Assembly: GCA_963971535.1 (NCBI GenBank)
Contig: OZ020599.1
Span: forward strand, 93,507,765-93,571,764
Source of the DNA: Notolepis coatsorum
Taxonomy: Eukaryota; Chordata; Actinopteri; Aulopiformes; Paralepididae
DNA length: 64,000 nucleotides
Reading direction: 5' to 3'
Made by a program: the position numbers and the translations under genes. Positions 31,921-42,846 of the stretch are shown piece by piece. The stretch's first letter is position 1, and every line of letters begins with the position of its first letter. Below the pieces are notes generated by a model. The model did no database searches and was not told the DNA's origin. It saw only the letters and a program-made list of their open reading frames with translations.

Positions 31921-31942
31921 AGGGGGGGGGGGGGGGGGGGGG
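31921..31942. repeat. Poly-G run
   Basis: About 21 consecutive G, 180 bp downstream (minus-strand sense) of the SSUH2-like exon. Confidence 0.9.
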
Positions 31943-32120
31943 TTAAAAGATCACATTTGAGAAACAGAAAACATGATGCGTTGTTTTTGCTACCATCTAC
32001 CCCACATGACACAAATGCAGCATGAATGATGGCTCCTGTGTCCAGTATCTCCAGGGTTGGTCACATGACATGAATGTAGCATGAATGATTGGCTCCTGTA
32101 TCCAGTATCTCCAGGGTCGG

Positions 32121-32264
32121 TCACATTACTGTGCAGCAGCAGCATTTATCTGGATAATTATCCGCACAGACTTCAAACTCGTTCCCAAACACAAAGTAAA
32201 TGTGTGAGCCCCCTTTCCACTCGTAGGTCACCTTGGTGATGGGGATCAGCTCTATAGTTTGACG
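32121..32264 (-). CDS. SSUH2-like protein, terminal exon
   Basis: On the minus strand a pyrimidine-rich acceptor (tctccctcttcctctccag) precedes 47 codons and TGA. The protein starts RQTIELIPITKVTYEWKGG, continues IYFVFGNEFEVCADNYPDK and ends CCCCTVM. This resembles the C-terminus of SSUH2 (ssu-2 homologue) as I recall it. The function of that protein is poorly known. The tail CTVM has the shape of a CaaX prenylation box, with three more Cys in front. The reading frame is intact, so it may be a live exon. No other exon is visible within 10 kb upstream on this strand, but the assembly gap begins 34 bases away. It could also be an isolated duplicated exon. Confidence 0.6.
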   Translation of the reverse strand, partial: RQTIELIPITKVTYEWKGGSHIYFVFGNEFEVCADNYPDKCCCCTVM

Positions 32265-32298
32265 CTGGAGAGGAAGAGGGAGACAGATTTATCAGCAT

Positions 32299-32498
32299 NN
32301 NNNNNNNNNNNNNNNNNNNNNNNNNNNNNNNNNNNNNNNNNNNNNNNNNNNNNNNNNNNNNNNNNNNNNNNNNNNNNNNNNNNNNNNNNNNNNNNNNNNN
32401 NNNNNNNNNNNNNNNNNNNNNNNNNNNNNNNNNNNNNNNNNNNNNNNNNNNNNNNNNNNNNNNNNNNNNNNNNNNNNNNNNNNNNNNNNNNNNNNNNN
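32299..32498. other. Assembly gap (200 N)
   Basis: Exactly 200 unknown bases. The round number suggests an arbitrary gap size. It sits just upstream of the SSUH2-like exon. Confidence 1.
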
Positions 32499-32596
32499 GA
32501 AGTGAAAGTGACCGTTTGCACAGTAGGAGTTAGATCATTTTGTGTACTGTACTGTGTCACAATGTACAGTTTCTACGTCAAATGTCCCTTTTCCTG

Positions 32597-32735
32597 ACTC
32601 CTTCTGTATCATAAACAGTACTGTATTTGCAAATCTGGTATGTCATAGATGTAGCAGTATACTGCTACATCTATACATTTATGACATACCAGATTTGCAA
32701 ATACAGTACTGTTTGTGATACAAAAAGAGTCCAGA
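32597..32735. repeat. Near-perfect palindrome, arms about 65 bp
   Basis: The left half (acagtactgtatttgcaaat, then ctggtatgtcata) is followed almost at once by its complement (tatgacataccagatttgca, then aatacagtactgt). The centre is agcagtatactgct. Confidence 0.9.
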
Positions 32736-32769
32736 AAAGAGAGTGTATATACATTTGACCTAAAACTGT

Positions 32770-32945
32770 ACATTGGGGGAGGTTGGGTAGGTGGGTGGGG
32801 GGGGGGGGCTGTACATTGGAGGTGGTTGGGTGGGGGGGGGGGTTTGGGTAGGAGGGGTGGGGGGATTGTAAGGGGCTGTACATTTGAGGTGGTTGGGTGG
32901 GGTGGGGTGGGGGTTGGGTAGGAGGGGTGGGGGGGGGGCAGGGAT
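32770..32945. repeat. G-rich minisatellite
   Basis: Several copies of gtacattggaggtggttggg with long G runs between them. The minus-strand counterpart at 35280-35470 (LINE 3' UTR) is similar in style. Confidence 0.8.
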
Positions 32946-33794
32946 GCAGTGGTGGGTGGATGGGGTACCACGCCGTCCTAGTAGTTCGCTGAGCAGAAGT
33001 ACGCGCAATCGCGCACGGATGTGTACATGCAGTCGCGCACGGATGTGCACGCGCGCGCACACAAAAATGCGTTCACAATTGTCACTGGACTCGTCGCGCC
33101 GTGCGCCAAGTACCCGGCGGCTGGCACTTATCTATCACCTAGACTTTGCATAATAATAGGATTGATAGCATAACAAAGAACGAGAAGAGCCAAACCAAAA
33201 TACAAGCCTGTACCAATTGGTGGGGGTTTGCTTGAGCTGTGGAACCTCTCACTATGTGACAATGGTCCCGACTGGAAGGATCAAGGATGAGGCATTAAGT
33301 TGTGCTTCAGAAGGAAACTGTCCTTCTGTAAACTAAGTTACATTGTTAATTTAGTTTGTATTTACTTTTCTAGTTTAAGTTCATTCAATTAAAGAAATTG
33401 TAACTACAATTACATTTAAAACATTGTTTGTTTTTCAACCATATCTGTTTGACAATATAATTTCTTTATATATTGAAGGCTACATCCTGCTACCTTTTTC
33501 AGCTTCTCTATTTCAAGGCAATATTTACAAAAACTAAACTAAAACTAGTAATTTCCTATACAAACATGTTTCCTACTTTTTATTCTGCATTATAATAATC
33601 TGTTCTGTGTGCATGCGCCTCACGCGTGTGCACGTGGCGTCCGGTCCGGGCAGTTCCCATATTACGACTGCACCACTGGGGGGGGGGGGGGGGGGGGGGT
33701 AGGAGGGGGGGACGGACACTGTACAACTGTACAAGCAAAACTGTACATTGGAATATTGACAAAACCAAACTTGGTCATTTACTGTACATTGGAG

Positions 33795-34205
33795 GGGGTT
33801 GGGTTAGGACATTTACAGGGGCCAGTTTCTAATTGCAGCCCCCCGTAGGTGTTCTTTGAGAGTGGTTTTGAAAGTGGGTAGTGATTCACATTCCTTTACA
33901 GCTTTGGGTAGGGCGTTCCACATTGACGTGGCATAATTGCTAAACGTGTTTAGTCCCTTGTTTGAGCCGAATCTGGGTTTAACATGATTTGTGTTGTGAT
34001 CGTGGTATTCACTGACCTTTGGGAAGTATTTTGACATGTACTGTACATGGGTACCTTAGTCGTATAGTGTATCTTGTAGACCAGGCCCATTGCAAGTTGC
34101 TGTACTCTGTCGTCTACTCTAAGCCATCCTAGGTTGTCAAAGTGGGCAGGGGTGAGGTGGGTTCTAGGAGTAAGGTCAAGCAGTAGTCTGACCAGTTTGT
34201 TTTGA
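33795..34205 (-). pseudogene. LINE ORF2 C-terminus, fragment
   Basis: On the minus strand the frame at 33813-34037 encodes MSKYFPKVSEYHDHNTNHVK, then ATSMWNALPKAVKECESLPT and a tail HLRGAAIRNWP. The same tail occurs on + at 35100-35243 and on - at 58340-58500, so this is a dispersed family. Confidence 0.75.
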
Positions 34206-34284
34206 GATGGAAAAGATTAGCCCATTTCCGCGTCGAACATCAGAAAACTACCTAACGCCTAGTTTATCACTGGTTAAGCTTAGG

Positions 34285-34388
34285 CGACTCTTTCGAAGTT
34301 GGTTAAGGTTAGAGTTTGGAATCAGGGCTGGTGTTCTATCGCCCTGCTCTAAGACAAACTCTAACCTTAACCAACTTCGAAAGAGTGC
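34285..34388. repeat. Hairpin, arms about 31 bp
   Basis: actctttcgaagttggttaa and its continuation pair perfectly with the complement ending ttaaccaacttcgaaagagt. The loop is about 40 bases. The arm shares aaccttaaccaact with the array at 45950-46200. Confidence 0.85.
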
Positions 34389-34522
34389 AGAAGTACGCGC
34401 AAACCGGTGTAGAAACAGGCGTCACACGATTGGGCGCACCAGAAACGTCAGTGGCCAATCAGAGAGCGTCTCCGCAAAATGCGGCTACGGAAAAAAAGAA
34501 TGCACACAAGTGCACAGAATTG

Positions 34523-35540
34523 ATTGATTGATTGATTGAAAACTTTATTAACAGATTGCAGAATGGGTACAATACAGTACAGCTCAATACACACAATTGT
34601 TAAGGGGATGCAGACCAGAGAAAGACTTTCGTCTTGTTTACATTATCTTCGGTTCAAATAACAAACTCAGCAAGACCGACGGCTTCTCAGTTACAGTGGG
34701 TGACAATATTGTCACAAGGAAAGATGAAATGACCTACCTGGGTTTCATCCTAGAGGCAAATCTTTCCTGTGACAAAATGGCATCCAATGTAATAAAAAAA
34801 AGTCAACCAACGAACTAGATTCTTGTACCGGATCTCCTCTCTGGTAAACAAGAATACCATGAAGACTCTGGCAGGAGCACTCATTCAAGGGTACTACGAC
34901 TATGCTTGCACCTCATGGTACCAAAGCACCTCAAAGGCGCTAAAAACAAGATTACAAACATCACAAAACAAACTGGTCAGACTACTACTTGACCTTACCC
35001 ACATCTGTCAAAATACTTCCCAAAGGTCAGTGAATACCACGACCACAACACCAGAGAAAGCTCAACAAATCATGTTAAACCCAGATTCGGCTCAAACAAG
35101 GGACTAAACACGTTTAGCAATTATGCCACATCAATGTGGAACGACCTACCCAAAGCTGTAAAGGAATGTGAATCCCTACCCACATTCAAAACCGCTCTTA
35201 AAGAGCACCTACGGGAGGCTGCAATTCGAAACTGGCCACCGTAAATGTCCAAACCCCCCACCCCCACCCCCTCCTAATAGACAGTCTCCTCCCCACCGCA
35301 TGTATATATTCTCTCCCCACCGTATGTATATATTCTCTCCCCACCGTATGTATATTTCTCTTCCACCCACCCACCCCCTCCAAATGTACAGTCTCCTCAC
35401 CACTGTATGTATATTTCTCTCCCACCCACCCACCCCCTCCAAATGTACAGTCCCCTCCCCATCATATGTATATACTCTGTCAGGATCTATGGGTAACAGT
35501 ACTGTATATTTGAATACCGTATATGTCACAAATGTATCAG
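34523..35540 (+). pseudogene. LINE copy with inverted 3' tail
   Basis: 34523-34651 is a family A tail on the minus strand. From 34651 the plus strand encodes RT C-terminal sequence (IFGSNNKLSKTDGF, MTYLGFILEANLSCDKMASN, TMKTLAGALIQGYYDYACTS) with frameshifts, ending near 35243 in AAIRNWPP-like sequence and a C-rich 3' UTR. The head-to-tail inversion suggests twin priming or recombination between two copies. Confidence 0.75.
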
Positions 35541-35546
35541 TACTAA

Positions 35547-35716
35547 ATGTAATGATAAGTGCTATCATAGCTGCTACCACTAAGTGGCAGTATAACATCA
35601 TGCAAGCTGTTACTATGGTTACTGGTAGGGCTATATAATTAGGGCACCTGTGTACAACCTGCAGACAATAAACAGCTGGCTGAAGCAAGCATAAAGAACT
35701 AACCAAGTGTCTTATT
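35547..35716 (+). repeat. 170-bp duplicated segment, copy 1
   Basis: Begins atgtaatgataagtgctatc and ends ccaagtgtcttatt. A near-identical copy is at 36066-36232. It contains gacaataaacagctgg, a possible AATAAA-type signal, so a tiny LTR or SINE-like unit is possible. No flanking duplication is clear. Confidence 0.8.
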
Positions 35717-35854
35717 ATATAGCCCTACCAGTAAAGAACTAAACATAAAAAAAATAAAAGAGAGAATCATAGAACATTGTAGAATTGTTGATAGTGTTGA
35801 AGGAGAAGGTTTGTATGGTGGACACATTGTGGTTGGTGTTTATTTTAATTATAG

Positions 35855-35897
<43 letters not shown>

Positions 35898-36065
35898 GTA
35901 ATGTTATGCTCACCTGTTTGTTGATAGTTGAATTATTGATATTGGTGATGGAGAAGGTTACGTATTATTGTATGTTGACAAGGTTATGTATTATTGTATG
36001 GTTGACACAAAGCGTTTCAGGGTGATTTATTTGACTGATGTTATGCTCACCTGTTTGGAAAGAGG

Positions 36066-36232
36066 ATGTAATGATAAGTGCTATCATAGCTGCTACCACT
36101 AAGTGGCAGTATAACATCATGCAAGCTGTTACTATGGTTACGAGGGCTATATACTTAGGGCACCTGTGTACAACCTGCAGACAATAAACAGCTGGCTGAA
36201 GCAAGCATAAAGAACTAACCAAGTGTCTTATT
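36066..36232 (+). repeat. 170-bp duplicated segment, copy 2
   Basis: Same as 35547-35716, with small deletions (tggttacgagggctatatac against tggttactggtagggctata). Confidence 0.8.
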
Positions 36233-36324
36233 GATAGTAGACTACAATCTTTACACTAAATACCTGTATGTCCCTATGCCATAAATGTAATGTATGTTGT
36301 GTATGTCATAAATGTCAATATTAA

Positions 36325-36453
36325 TTGAAAATGGGGGATCCTGATGTAAACAAGACAAACGTCGGTGGTCTGCATTCCCTTAACAATTGTGTGTATTGAG
36401 CCGTACTGTATTGTACCCATTCTGCAATCTGTTAAATAAAGTTTTCATTCATT
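36325..36453 (+). mobile_element. LINE 3'-end fragment (tail family A)
   Basis: Plus-strand copy: aattgaaaatgggggatcct to ctgttaaataaagttttcat, ending in tandem ATTC. Confidence 0.75.
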
Positions 36454-36689
36454 CTTACATCAGGGTCCCCCATTTTCAATTCATCAGAACAGGTTAGCAG
36501 TTGGGATTGGGAACTAAACTACTAACGAAACTAAACTTTGTTGGGAATTCCTGTTGTACATGCTGTCCGATACATGGGCGAAGTGACTGGTTTTGTAGCT
36601 GGTGTTGTTGTTGTTGTGATCATGTTGAATAATGTGCGTTGCATGGGTCTATCTGTCTATCTGTATGTCATGTATGTCATATATGTTAT

Positions 36690-36835
36690 GATGAATTGAA
36701 AATGGGGGACCCTGGTGGAAACAAGACGAAAGTCTTTCTCTGGTCTGCATCCCCTTAACAATTGTATGTATTGAGACGTACTGTACTGTACCCATTCTGC
36801 AATCTGTTAATAAACTTTTCAATCAATCAATCAAA
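36690..36835 (+). mobile_element. LINE 3'-end fragment (tail family A)
   Basis: A second plus-strand copy, ending ttaataaacttttcaatcaa with tandem TCAA. Confidence 0.75.
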
Positions 36836-36839
36836 GTCA

Positions 36840-37720
36840 CTGTAAACCGCCACCACCAGGGGCACTGTCTCCTCTCGGCGCTGCCCGTTTGACTCAACCG
36901 TCAAAAACGTCTCCTCTCCTCCATGCGAGTGTGTCGGTGGAGCTGGCTAGTCCCGTGTTAGCTTGCCCATAAACCAAGTTGGAATGTAAGTTACATTGTC
37001 TTTCTTTACGGGTCTTTTATTTATTTTTTTACAAGCAACTATATCCCGTCAGTACAGTTGCACCGCTCAAGTTTTGGTATCGGGAATATTACGAGACGAT
37101 GTCTTATCCCTACAAAGCGTGCAGCTAGTTGTTGGCTATTCTGCAAAGAAGGCAGTTAGCAGCGAGCTAGTGGCACTACCGTATGCACGCGCTAGTGGGT
37201 GGGGGAGGGGCGGGCACGTGACTAGTTTTGGTAGCTGCACGGCTTTTTGAGGCAACTATTGCAACTTTCTGTCACTGATGTTGAGATGCTAATGAAGAGC
37301 TCAGACTTTGTAGCATGGAGTGCACGTAAACAATTTGGTTTCCCTATCCTCCTTTATTCCACTGTATGTTTTGAAGAATACTTTGGTTTATTAGGGTTAA
37401 AGTTAAAGGCCATCAGTGATGGAAACATTTAAAGATTTTTAAAGCTATTTTTAATATTGCCCAAATATTTATCTCCAAGCCTAAAATCACAGAACCAGGA
37501 CTTGTGATAATAACCACCATAATGCTTGTTTTGAGCTAGAACAACCAAGCCAGTGAGCTTTGCATTGAAAACCAATTTGGAATCAGAAAACGTAGGCCGA
37601 TTTTGGCATGGTCACATTGTCCTAGTCTCTCTCTAGTAATGAATGGTCATTGAGTGTCTGTTTACATTTAGGCACATCATTAAATACATGCATAATTTAA
37701 TGTATATCACAAACTGACCC
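36840..37720. other. Interval with no recognisable gene
   Basis: The open stretch near 36996-37250 has no family resemblance and no splice context that I trust. Confidence 0.4.
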
Positions 37721-37722
37721 AA

Positions 37723-38105
37723 TAGGGCTAGGGTTGGGTACCGTTCACATTTGAACCGGTAATTAAATGTAATTTCAGTTGTAAAACATATTTTGTTATT
37801 TATTGTTCTAACGCACCACACAAAAAAAATCTCATGATAATGTATTATGTTTTTAAATATCAATATTATCTGGCTTTCCTCTGTAAATATGATCAAACTC
37901 TGACCTCGTCTGGTCTTTCCAAAGATCCAAGAGACGGGACAGTAATATATATTTGTGGAAAAGGCTCCTTCTTGTCTAGTCTAGTATATTACACTCTTAT
38001 ACTAAACATGTAAAGGTATCGGCATTTGGTACTGATGGATCTAGTGTGAATCGGCACTCGGTAGTACTGATGTAATTTGGTCGTACTCGGTACCCTTAAA
38101 AGTAC
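37723..38105 (+). mobile_element. MITE, ggtaccgttc type
   Basis: Left side gggctagggttgggtaccgt, right side gtcgtactcggtaccctt. A second copy in the opposite orientation lies at 46950-47760 and is itself interrupted by another MITE. Confidence 0.6.
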
Positions 38106-38227
38106 AGAGGTACGAAGCTGAAATAAAATGTCTGGGGCAAGCCGCCACATGTAAAAGGATCACTCCCTTTGACTCCCTTCATTTAGCAGTTCTACTGACT
38201 TCTTTATGCATATTGATTGATGTAAGT

Positions 38228-40588
38228 TAGGGTGACTATATTTTCATTTCCAAAAAAGAGGACATGCTGCCCCCCCCCAGCCCCGAGATACTTAATGATA
38301 CTCAACGTTTACTCAAAGATGCATTATTGTTTTAATATATTTAAAGTATGCCTCCTATGGATATACAATTATTATTTATATTATTTTACTGTATATAACA
38401 CAACTATATCGCTCTATAACCAAAGACACACCAAACCAAAGTTACTCAACAATCAACATGCTTGATTATGCCTAGAATTATCTGACAAATCTCAATGGCA
38501 CAATAATAACTTAAAAATCAACCTGTAACAAAATAATAGCTCTCTTTTCAAGTCTTACTGGACAAAAATAAATAACAAAATATATGAAATAATAGAAAAT
38601 CCAGTTAACAAATATCTCTTTGTATCTTGTCAACCTCTGTATCATCCTCTCAATGCCTGGGAACAATGACAGCCACCTTGTCTTGCTGTGAGAAAGCATC
38701 CTTCTGTATTCAATGTCAACTAAATCACAGTACTCCTTCAGGCTCTCTGCGCACAGTGTAAATGTGGATGTACTGGTAGATTTTGAACATGATATTATCA
38801 AGGTCAACATCTATTGTGTCTGCCCCATGATGAACACAATTATTCAATATGAGTGCTGGGCAACCCACACAGATCAGTGTTGATCTGCAGCAACTGCTTC
38901 TAAAATTTGCAAACACATTCTTTCCCCCTTGATCACGTCGGATTCCTCCAAGGTTTGTGTTGCAATTGTTGCCAGTAAATGCAATGCATTTTTTTCAGAC
39001 AAATCGTTTCAATGAGATATTGTGCAATGGTTTCTGCTGTCTCATTTGGTGTATTTAACCTCGATACATTTTGTTTGCATGCCACCCCTCTTCCAGTCAA
39101 AGTACTGTATTATGATTGGGAATATTTTCACTGCTCCGTGGTTACTCCTGTCTGTAGAAACACCACAGTACTGGATTTGATTTGAGTGCTTCATCAATCG
39201 AGTGGGGCGCTAAACACATTGGCTTCGGATTTAGTGCACGCACAGTACTGAACTTTTTGGCAGTGTCAGAGTCTGGAAATGCCTTTTTTAGCAAGGCACT
39301 TGTGCAATCCATAGATTGTGATTAGGGATGCACCGAATGAGAAATTCTTGGCCGAAACCGATACCGAAAATAGAAAACAGTTGGCCGAATGCCGAAAGGC
39401 CGAAAATGATTCATAGAATAGAATTTTTTTTACCAATGTTGTGGAACATTATGATTATGGAAAAATATATGATTATGGCAAAACTTAACTTAAATAATAA
39501 ATAATCACTATTATGGGTCCATAAAACATTTATTCAGCACTTCTGAATGCATACAGTACATTAATTCCATATTTTCTCTGGCTGCCGCGGCGGACATCTG
39601 TGCTCTACTGAGCGCACCTTTCTAGTCCCCAGATGAATGCGCTCTCTTGACTCGGCACAGTAGACGCGCGACGTGTATGCTCGAGAAAGATTATATTATC
39701 AACGACAGACGGCGTCAATGTGAGAAACACTATCCCCCACCCCCCCTCTCGCTCTGAAGAATATAGATCACTCAGTGATTAACCGCGACGGGCATATAGT
39801 AAATAAGGATGTTAAAGACTCATTTATTGGACGCGTTGCGCGCAGAGTTTACATAGAAACAGCGCGGCTCCCGACAGCGCGACATCATCACAACAACACG
39901 CGTTAGGTTACAGGTTGTTTCTGTTTCTGTGATATATTTTCGGTGAAAAAACTCTTTCGGCCAAAAGCCGAAAGGCCATTTTTTGCCATTTTCGGCCGAA
40001 AACCTTCGGTGGCCGAAATTTCGGTGCATCCCTAATTGTGATGTTTCACAGTATGAAATGCAAACGCACCCTCCGCTGCATTTACTTTACAGCATCCTCT
40101 TTTCCCAGAGTTTAACAAAGAAGTCTGTCAACTTTGCAGACAAACTCTCAACTTGCACATGTGACTGTCCATACAGCGCTTTAAGATCGCCTGCACCTTT
40201 ATTGGACACACACATGTATGTGCAAGCTTTGCACACGGTGCACTCCGCCTCCCATTTGTTCTGACGGGTCGGTGCATTTGGAATTTCTTCTGCAGTTCAT
40301 CTGTAAAAGTATATTTGCGCTTTGGCATTGTGAATGTGAGCTGCGGTCCGCTCTGTCCCCTCCTCTGTTTGTATGTGAGCGTAGTTGTTGAGCAAAGCTT
40401 CTCAGGGATTACGTCACACACGCAACAGAGTACTGTAGTATTCTGTGCAATGCGCCAGTCAATTTAAGTACATGCAAACGGTCCGTGAAACCCGGACATT
40501 TTCATGAATTTATAAAACCCCCCCGGACGGCCCGGACAGGGAGTGAAAAGAGGACATGTCCGGGCAAAAGAGGACGTTTGGTCACCCT
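38228..40588 (-). mobile_element. hAT-type transposon with transposase remnants
   Basis: Ends tagggtgac and gtcaccct, flanked by ATGTAAGT (38220-38227 and 40589-40596). The minus strand carries broken pieces of a hAT-like protein: MPKRKYTFTDELQKKF (start, 40128-40421), FTGNNCNTNLGG, then VFANFRSSCCRSTLICVG and EYCDLVDIEYRRMLSHSKTR (38511-38916). These resemble the DUF4371/BED-type hAT-derived proteins common in fish. Stops and frameshifts throughout make it a pseudogene. A second hAT element is inserted in it (39323-40034). Confidence 0.82.
39323..40034. mobile_element. Non-autonomous hAT element, 712 bp
   Basis: Inverted ends tagggatgcaccgaa and ttcggtgcatcccta with an 8-bp duplication ATTGTGAT (39315-39322, 40035-40042). 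Repeated ggccgaaa motifs lie near both ends. No ORF. It lies inside the older hAT-type element. Confidence 0.93.
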
Positions 40589-40679
40589 ATGTAAGTGATC
40601 CTTCAAAGATGGCAACCAGCGTCTGTAGTGAGCAAGCAACCGTCACAAAATCGCATGATATCGCATGAGCAACCGTCAC

Positions 40680-41772
40680 AAAAGCCACATTCACCTATTC
40701 ATTCACACCCCGACGGCGGAGGGTGCAAGGTACCAATCTGCTCATTTAAGTGTCTTGCTCAAGGACACTTGAGCCGGAATCGAACTGTGAACCTTAACAA
40801 TTTGAGTGCCCTTCACGAGTTTTCTTGAGTTTACCCCCCGCTGGTTGAAGGCCCATCACAAGAATATTCGTTTTTTTCTCGTTTTTTTTTAAATTAGCGA
40901 TCTGAAATCATATTTCATCAACCAAGTCTACCGTTGGAAATCCAACCACTCCAGGCGCTCAGATGTGAAAAAAGCGCCCCCTATCGTCTCCCAGATGGTA
41001 ATTCACCCTTTTGGATTGAACTCAATGAAAATGAATGAGAAAAAAAATCCCTGATTCCACATTTTACTTCTCACTCACGCAGCCGGCTTCGATCAGCTCC
41101 ACTAGTGAGCCTCAGAGCAGCGGAGATTATGTGTTTTTACAGTATACACGGTGAATCAATAAAAATATCGATTTTTTCGAATGGCGATCAGGAATTGGAA
41201 TAATTCATTTGGATACCATCTGATCTCAGGTAAGGAATCTATGTTACCAGTATTAGGATAATCAGACTCGTTTTCATAAGCTTTTATGTGATTATGTGAT
41301 ATTGCTGTTTGGCTGTGCGAGCGGTCAGTAACTATGAGAATCGATTTTCAACTCGCGGCACGAGCGTGCATGCGCACACATATACTATCGATAATCTAGC
41401 GTTTATTTGAAAACGATTCATAAATAGGCCGAACAATGACAACGTTCTAGAATATTCCAGTAAAAGGCGATTATCATGGAATGTGTTATTTTTCCTGTGA
41501 AAACGAGTGATTTTCAAAATGCTAGAAAACGGAAATGAAGCGATAAAAAAACAATCTGCTACGACAATGTTGACTGGAAAATGAGTCTTTGATAAGCGAT
41601 GGGCAGATTAGACACATAGCCATAATTTAAACATAGATTAGGCGATATTAACGTTAACATTGAAGTGGCCCTGGGCATTCAAGGAGGTAAAAAGGAATTA
41701 ACCTTGGGCAATCAAAGTGTTAAGAATACCAGACAACTGCTCTACCTCCTGGGCCACTGTTGCCACACTGTG
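40680..41772 (-). mobile_element. V-SINE-like SINE split by a TTAA MITE
   Basis: The left part (40680-40797: ttcacaccccgacggcggag, then gtgtcttgctcaaggacact and ggaatcgaact) and the right part (41720-41772: agacaactgctctacctcct, then gggccactgttgccac) read through as one minus-strand SINE with the conserved V-SINE core and tRNA-like head. The MITE at 40794-41723 separates them. Confidence 0.75.
40794..41723 (+). mobile_element. TTAA MITE, 930 bp (family T)
   Basis: TTAA at both ends with termini caatttgagtgcc and ggcaatcaaagtg. Its interior matches the copies at 59699-60472 (inverted) and 60479-61405 (same orientation): gcgccccctatcgtctccca, aatggcgatcaggaattgga, tctagcgtttatttgaaaac. piggyBac or Kolobok type. 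No ORF. Confidence 0.88.
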
Positions 41773-41842
41773 GTAATGCAACAATGTGTTTCAACTAGGG
41801 AGGTACTGTATACCAAATATAAAGATACATTACAAGTAGGGA

Positions 41843-42331
41843 TTAGGGCGGACCTTCGTTTTTTTTTATTTCGAAGCTTCGGGGCCGAGATTCGATTTTA
41901 ATTCGAAGCTTCGAAATAAAAATAAAAATTGAAAAAAAATTATTATATAGATATATATTTTTTTTATATATATAATTTTTTTTTATGTTGTGGGACTTGT
42001 ACAGCACTTTGTTAAACTTGATCAGTGCTGTAAAGTTTAAACCTTTTTAAATCTTAGACAAACGAAACACTTTGCTTTCATGAAATATTGTAAGTCGTCA
42101 TTTGAGGCTTTATAAAAGCAGCACAATGAACACACATCTGTCAGTGCCGAGTCCAACCTCATCTTAAATAACAAACAGCATTGTTTGTTGTTGTTGTAAT
42201 TAACAAAGAGAGGCAGAGTTGATTTACCAAAAAAAATAAAAAACACTTTTTTATTTTAATAATATAATTTTATTTTCATATTCGAATCCCATGCCCATCG
42301 AACGAAGCTTCGAAGTATTTAAGACAGCCCT
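41843..42331. mobile_element. hAT MITE, 489 bp
   Basis: An 8-bp duplication AGTAGGGA (41835-41842, 42332-42339). Ends ttagggcgg and acagccct. Inside, ttcgaagcttcg palindromes occur near both ends. Confidence 0.8.
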
Positions 42332-42332
42332 A

Positions 42333-42480
42333 GTAGGGATGCACCGATCCGACTTTTTCAGTCCCGATACCGATACCTGGGCTTTGGGTATCAGTACCGA
42401 TCCGATACCCATTGTTCTATTAATAAACTGTGTGGAAGAGACTGGGATCATTCTTTTGTGCAAGGCAACATCAGGCTTGA
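42333..42480 (+). mobile_element. hAT MITE end, partial
   Basis: tagggatgcaccgatccgac is the same kind of terminus as 39323, followed by gataccgata repeats. The opposite end is not found. Confidence 0.55.
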
Positions 42481-42618
42481 CTTAAAACATTACTTTCCTA
42501 ACTTAGTGAAACAAAATGTAACAAATTAACACATAGATATAAATGTACTGAATTGTTATTTATTATTTAATTTATTATTATATTACCGTATTTAAAAAAA
42601 AACATAAAACATTATGTG

Positions 42619-42674
42619 GGGCGACAGTGGCTCAGGAGTTAGAGCAGTCGTCTGGTAGTCGGAAGGTCATATCT
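42619..42674 (+). mobile_element. V-SINE-like head fragment
   Basis: ggggcgacagtggctcagga, then gttagagcagtcgtctggta: a tRNA-like A box and anticodon-arm region. Only the head remains, just upstream of the Myb gene. Confidence 0.7.
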
Positions 42675-42749
42675 TGTTGCAACTTGTAATGGAAAATGAA
42701 ATACGTTGCATATTACCGCGATGCCATCAAAACCAAGGAAAATATGGTG

Positions 42750-42846
42750 AGGTGATATTTAGGCCACGTGGACCCAGGTCCTACGTCGTCCAGCCGCCAC
42801 GCCGACAATCATGGCGGTCACTGTTTACGTTTGTGTTGTTTACAGC
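42750..42846 (+). promoter_or_regulatory. Candidate Myb-gene promoter or first intron end
   Basis: Contains a palindromic E box (ccacgtgg near 42762), GC-rich sequence and atggcgg (YY1-like). It ends ttgtgttgtttacag just before the coding start, which also reads as a splice acceptor. An in-frame ATG at 42811 would add 12 residues. Whether this is promoter or intron cannot be settled from sequence alone. Confidence 0.35.

Noticed and set aside
36996-37250. 84-codon ORF
   Set aside because: No recognisable domain, no splice context, composition like the surrounding intergenic DNA.
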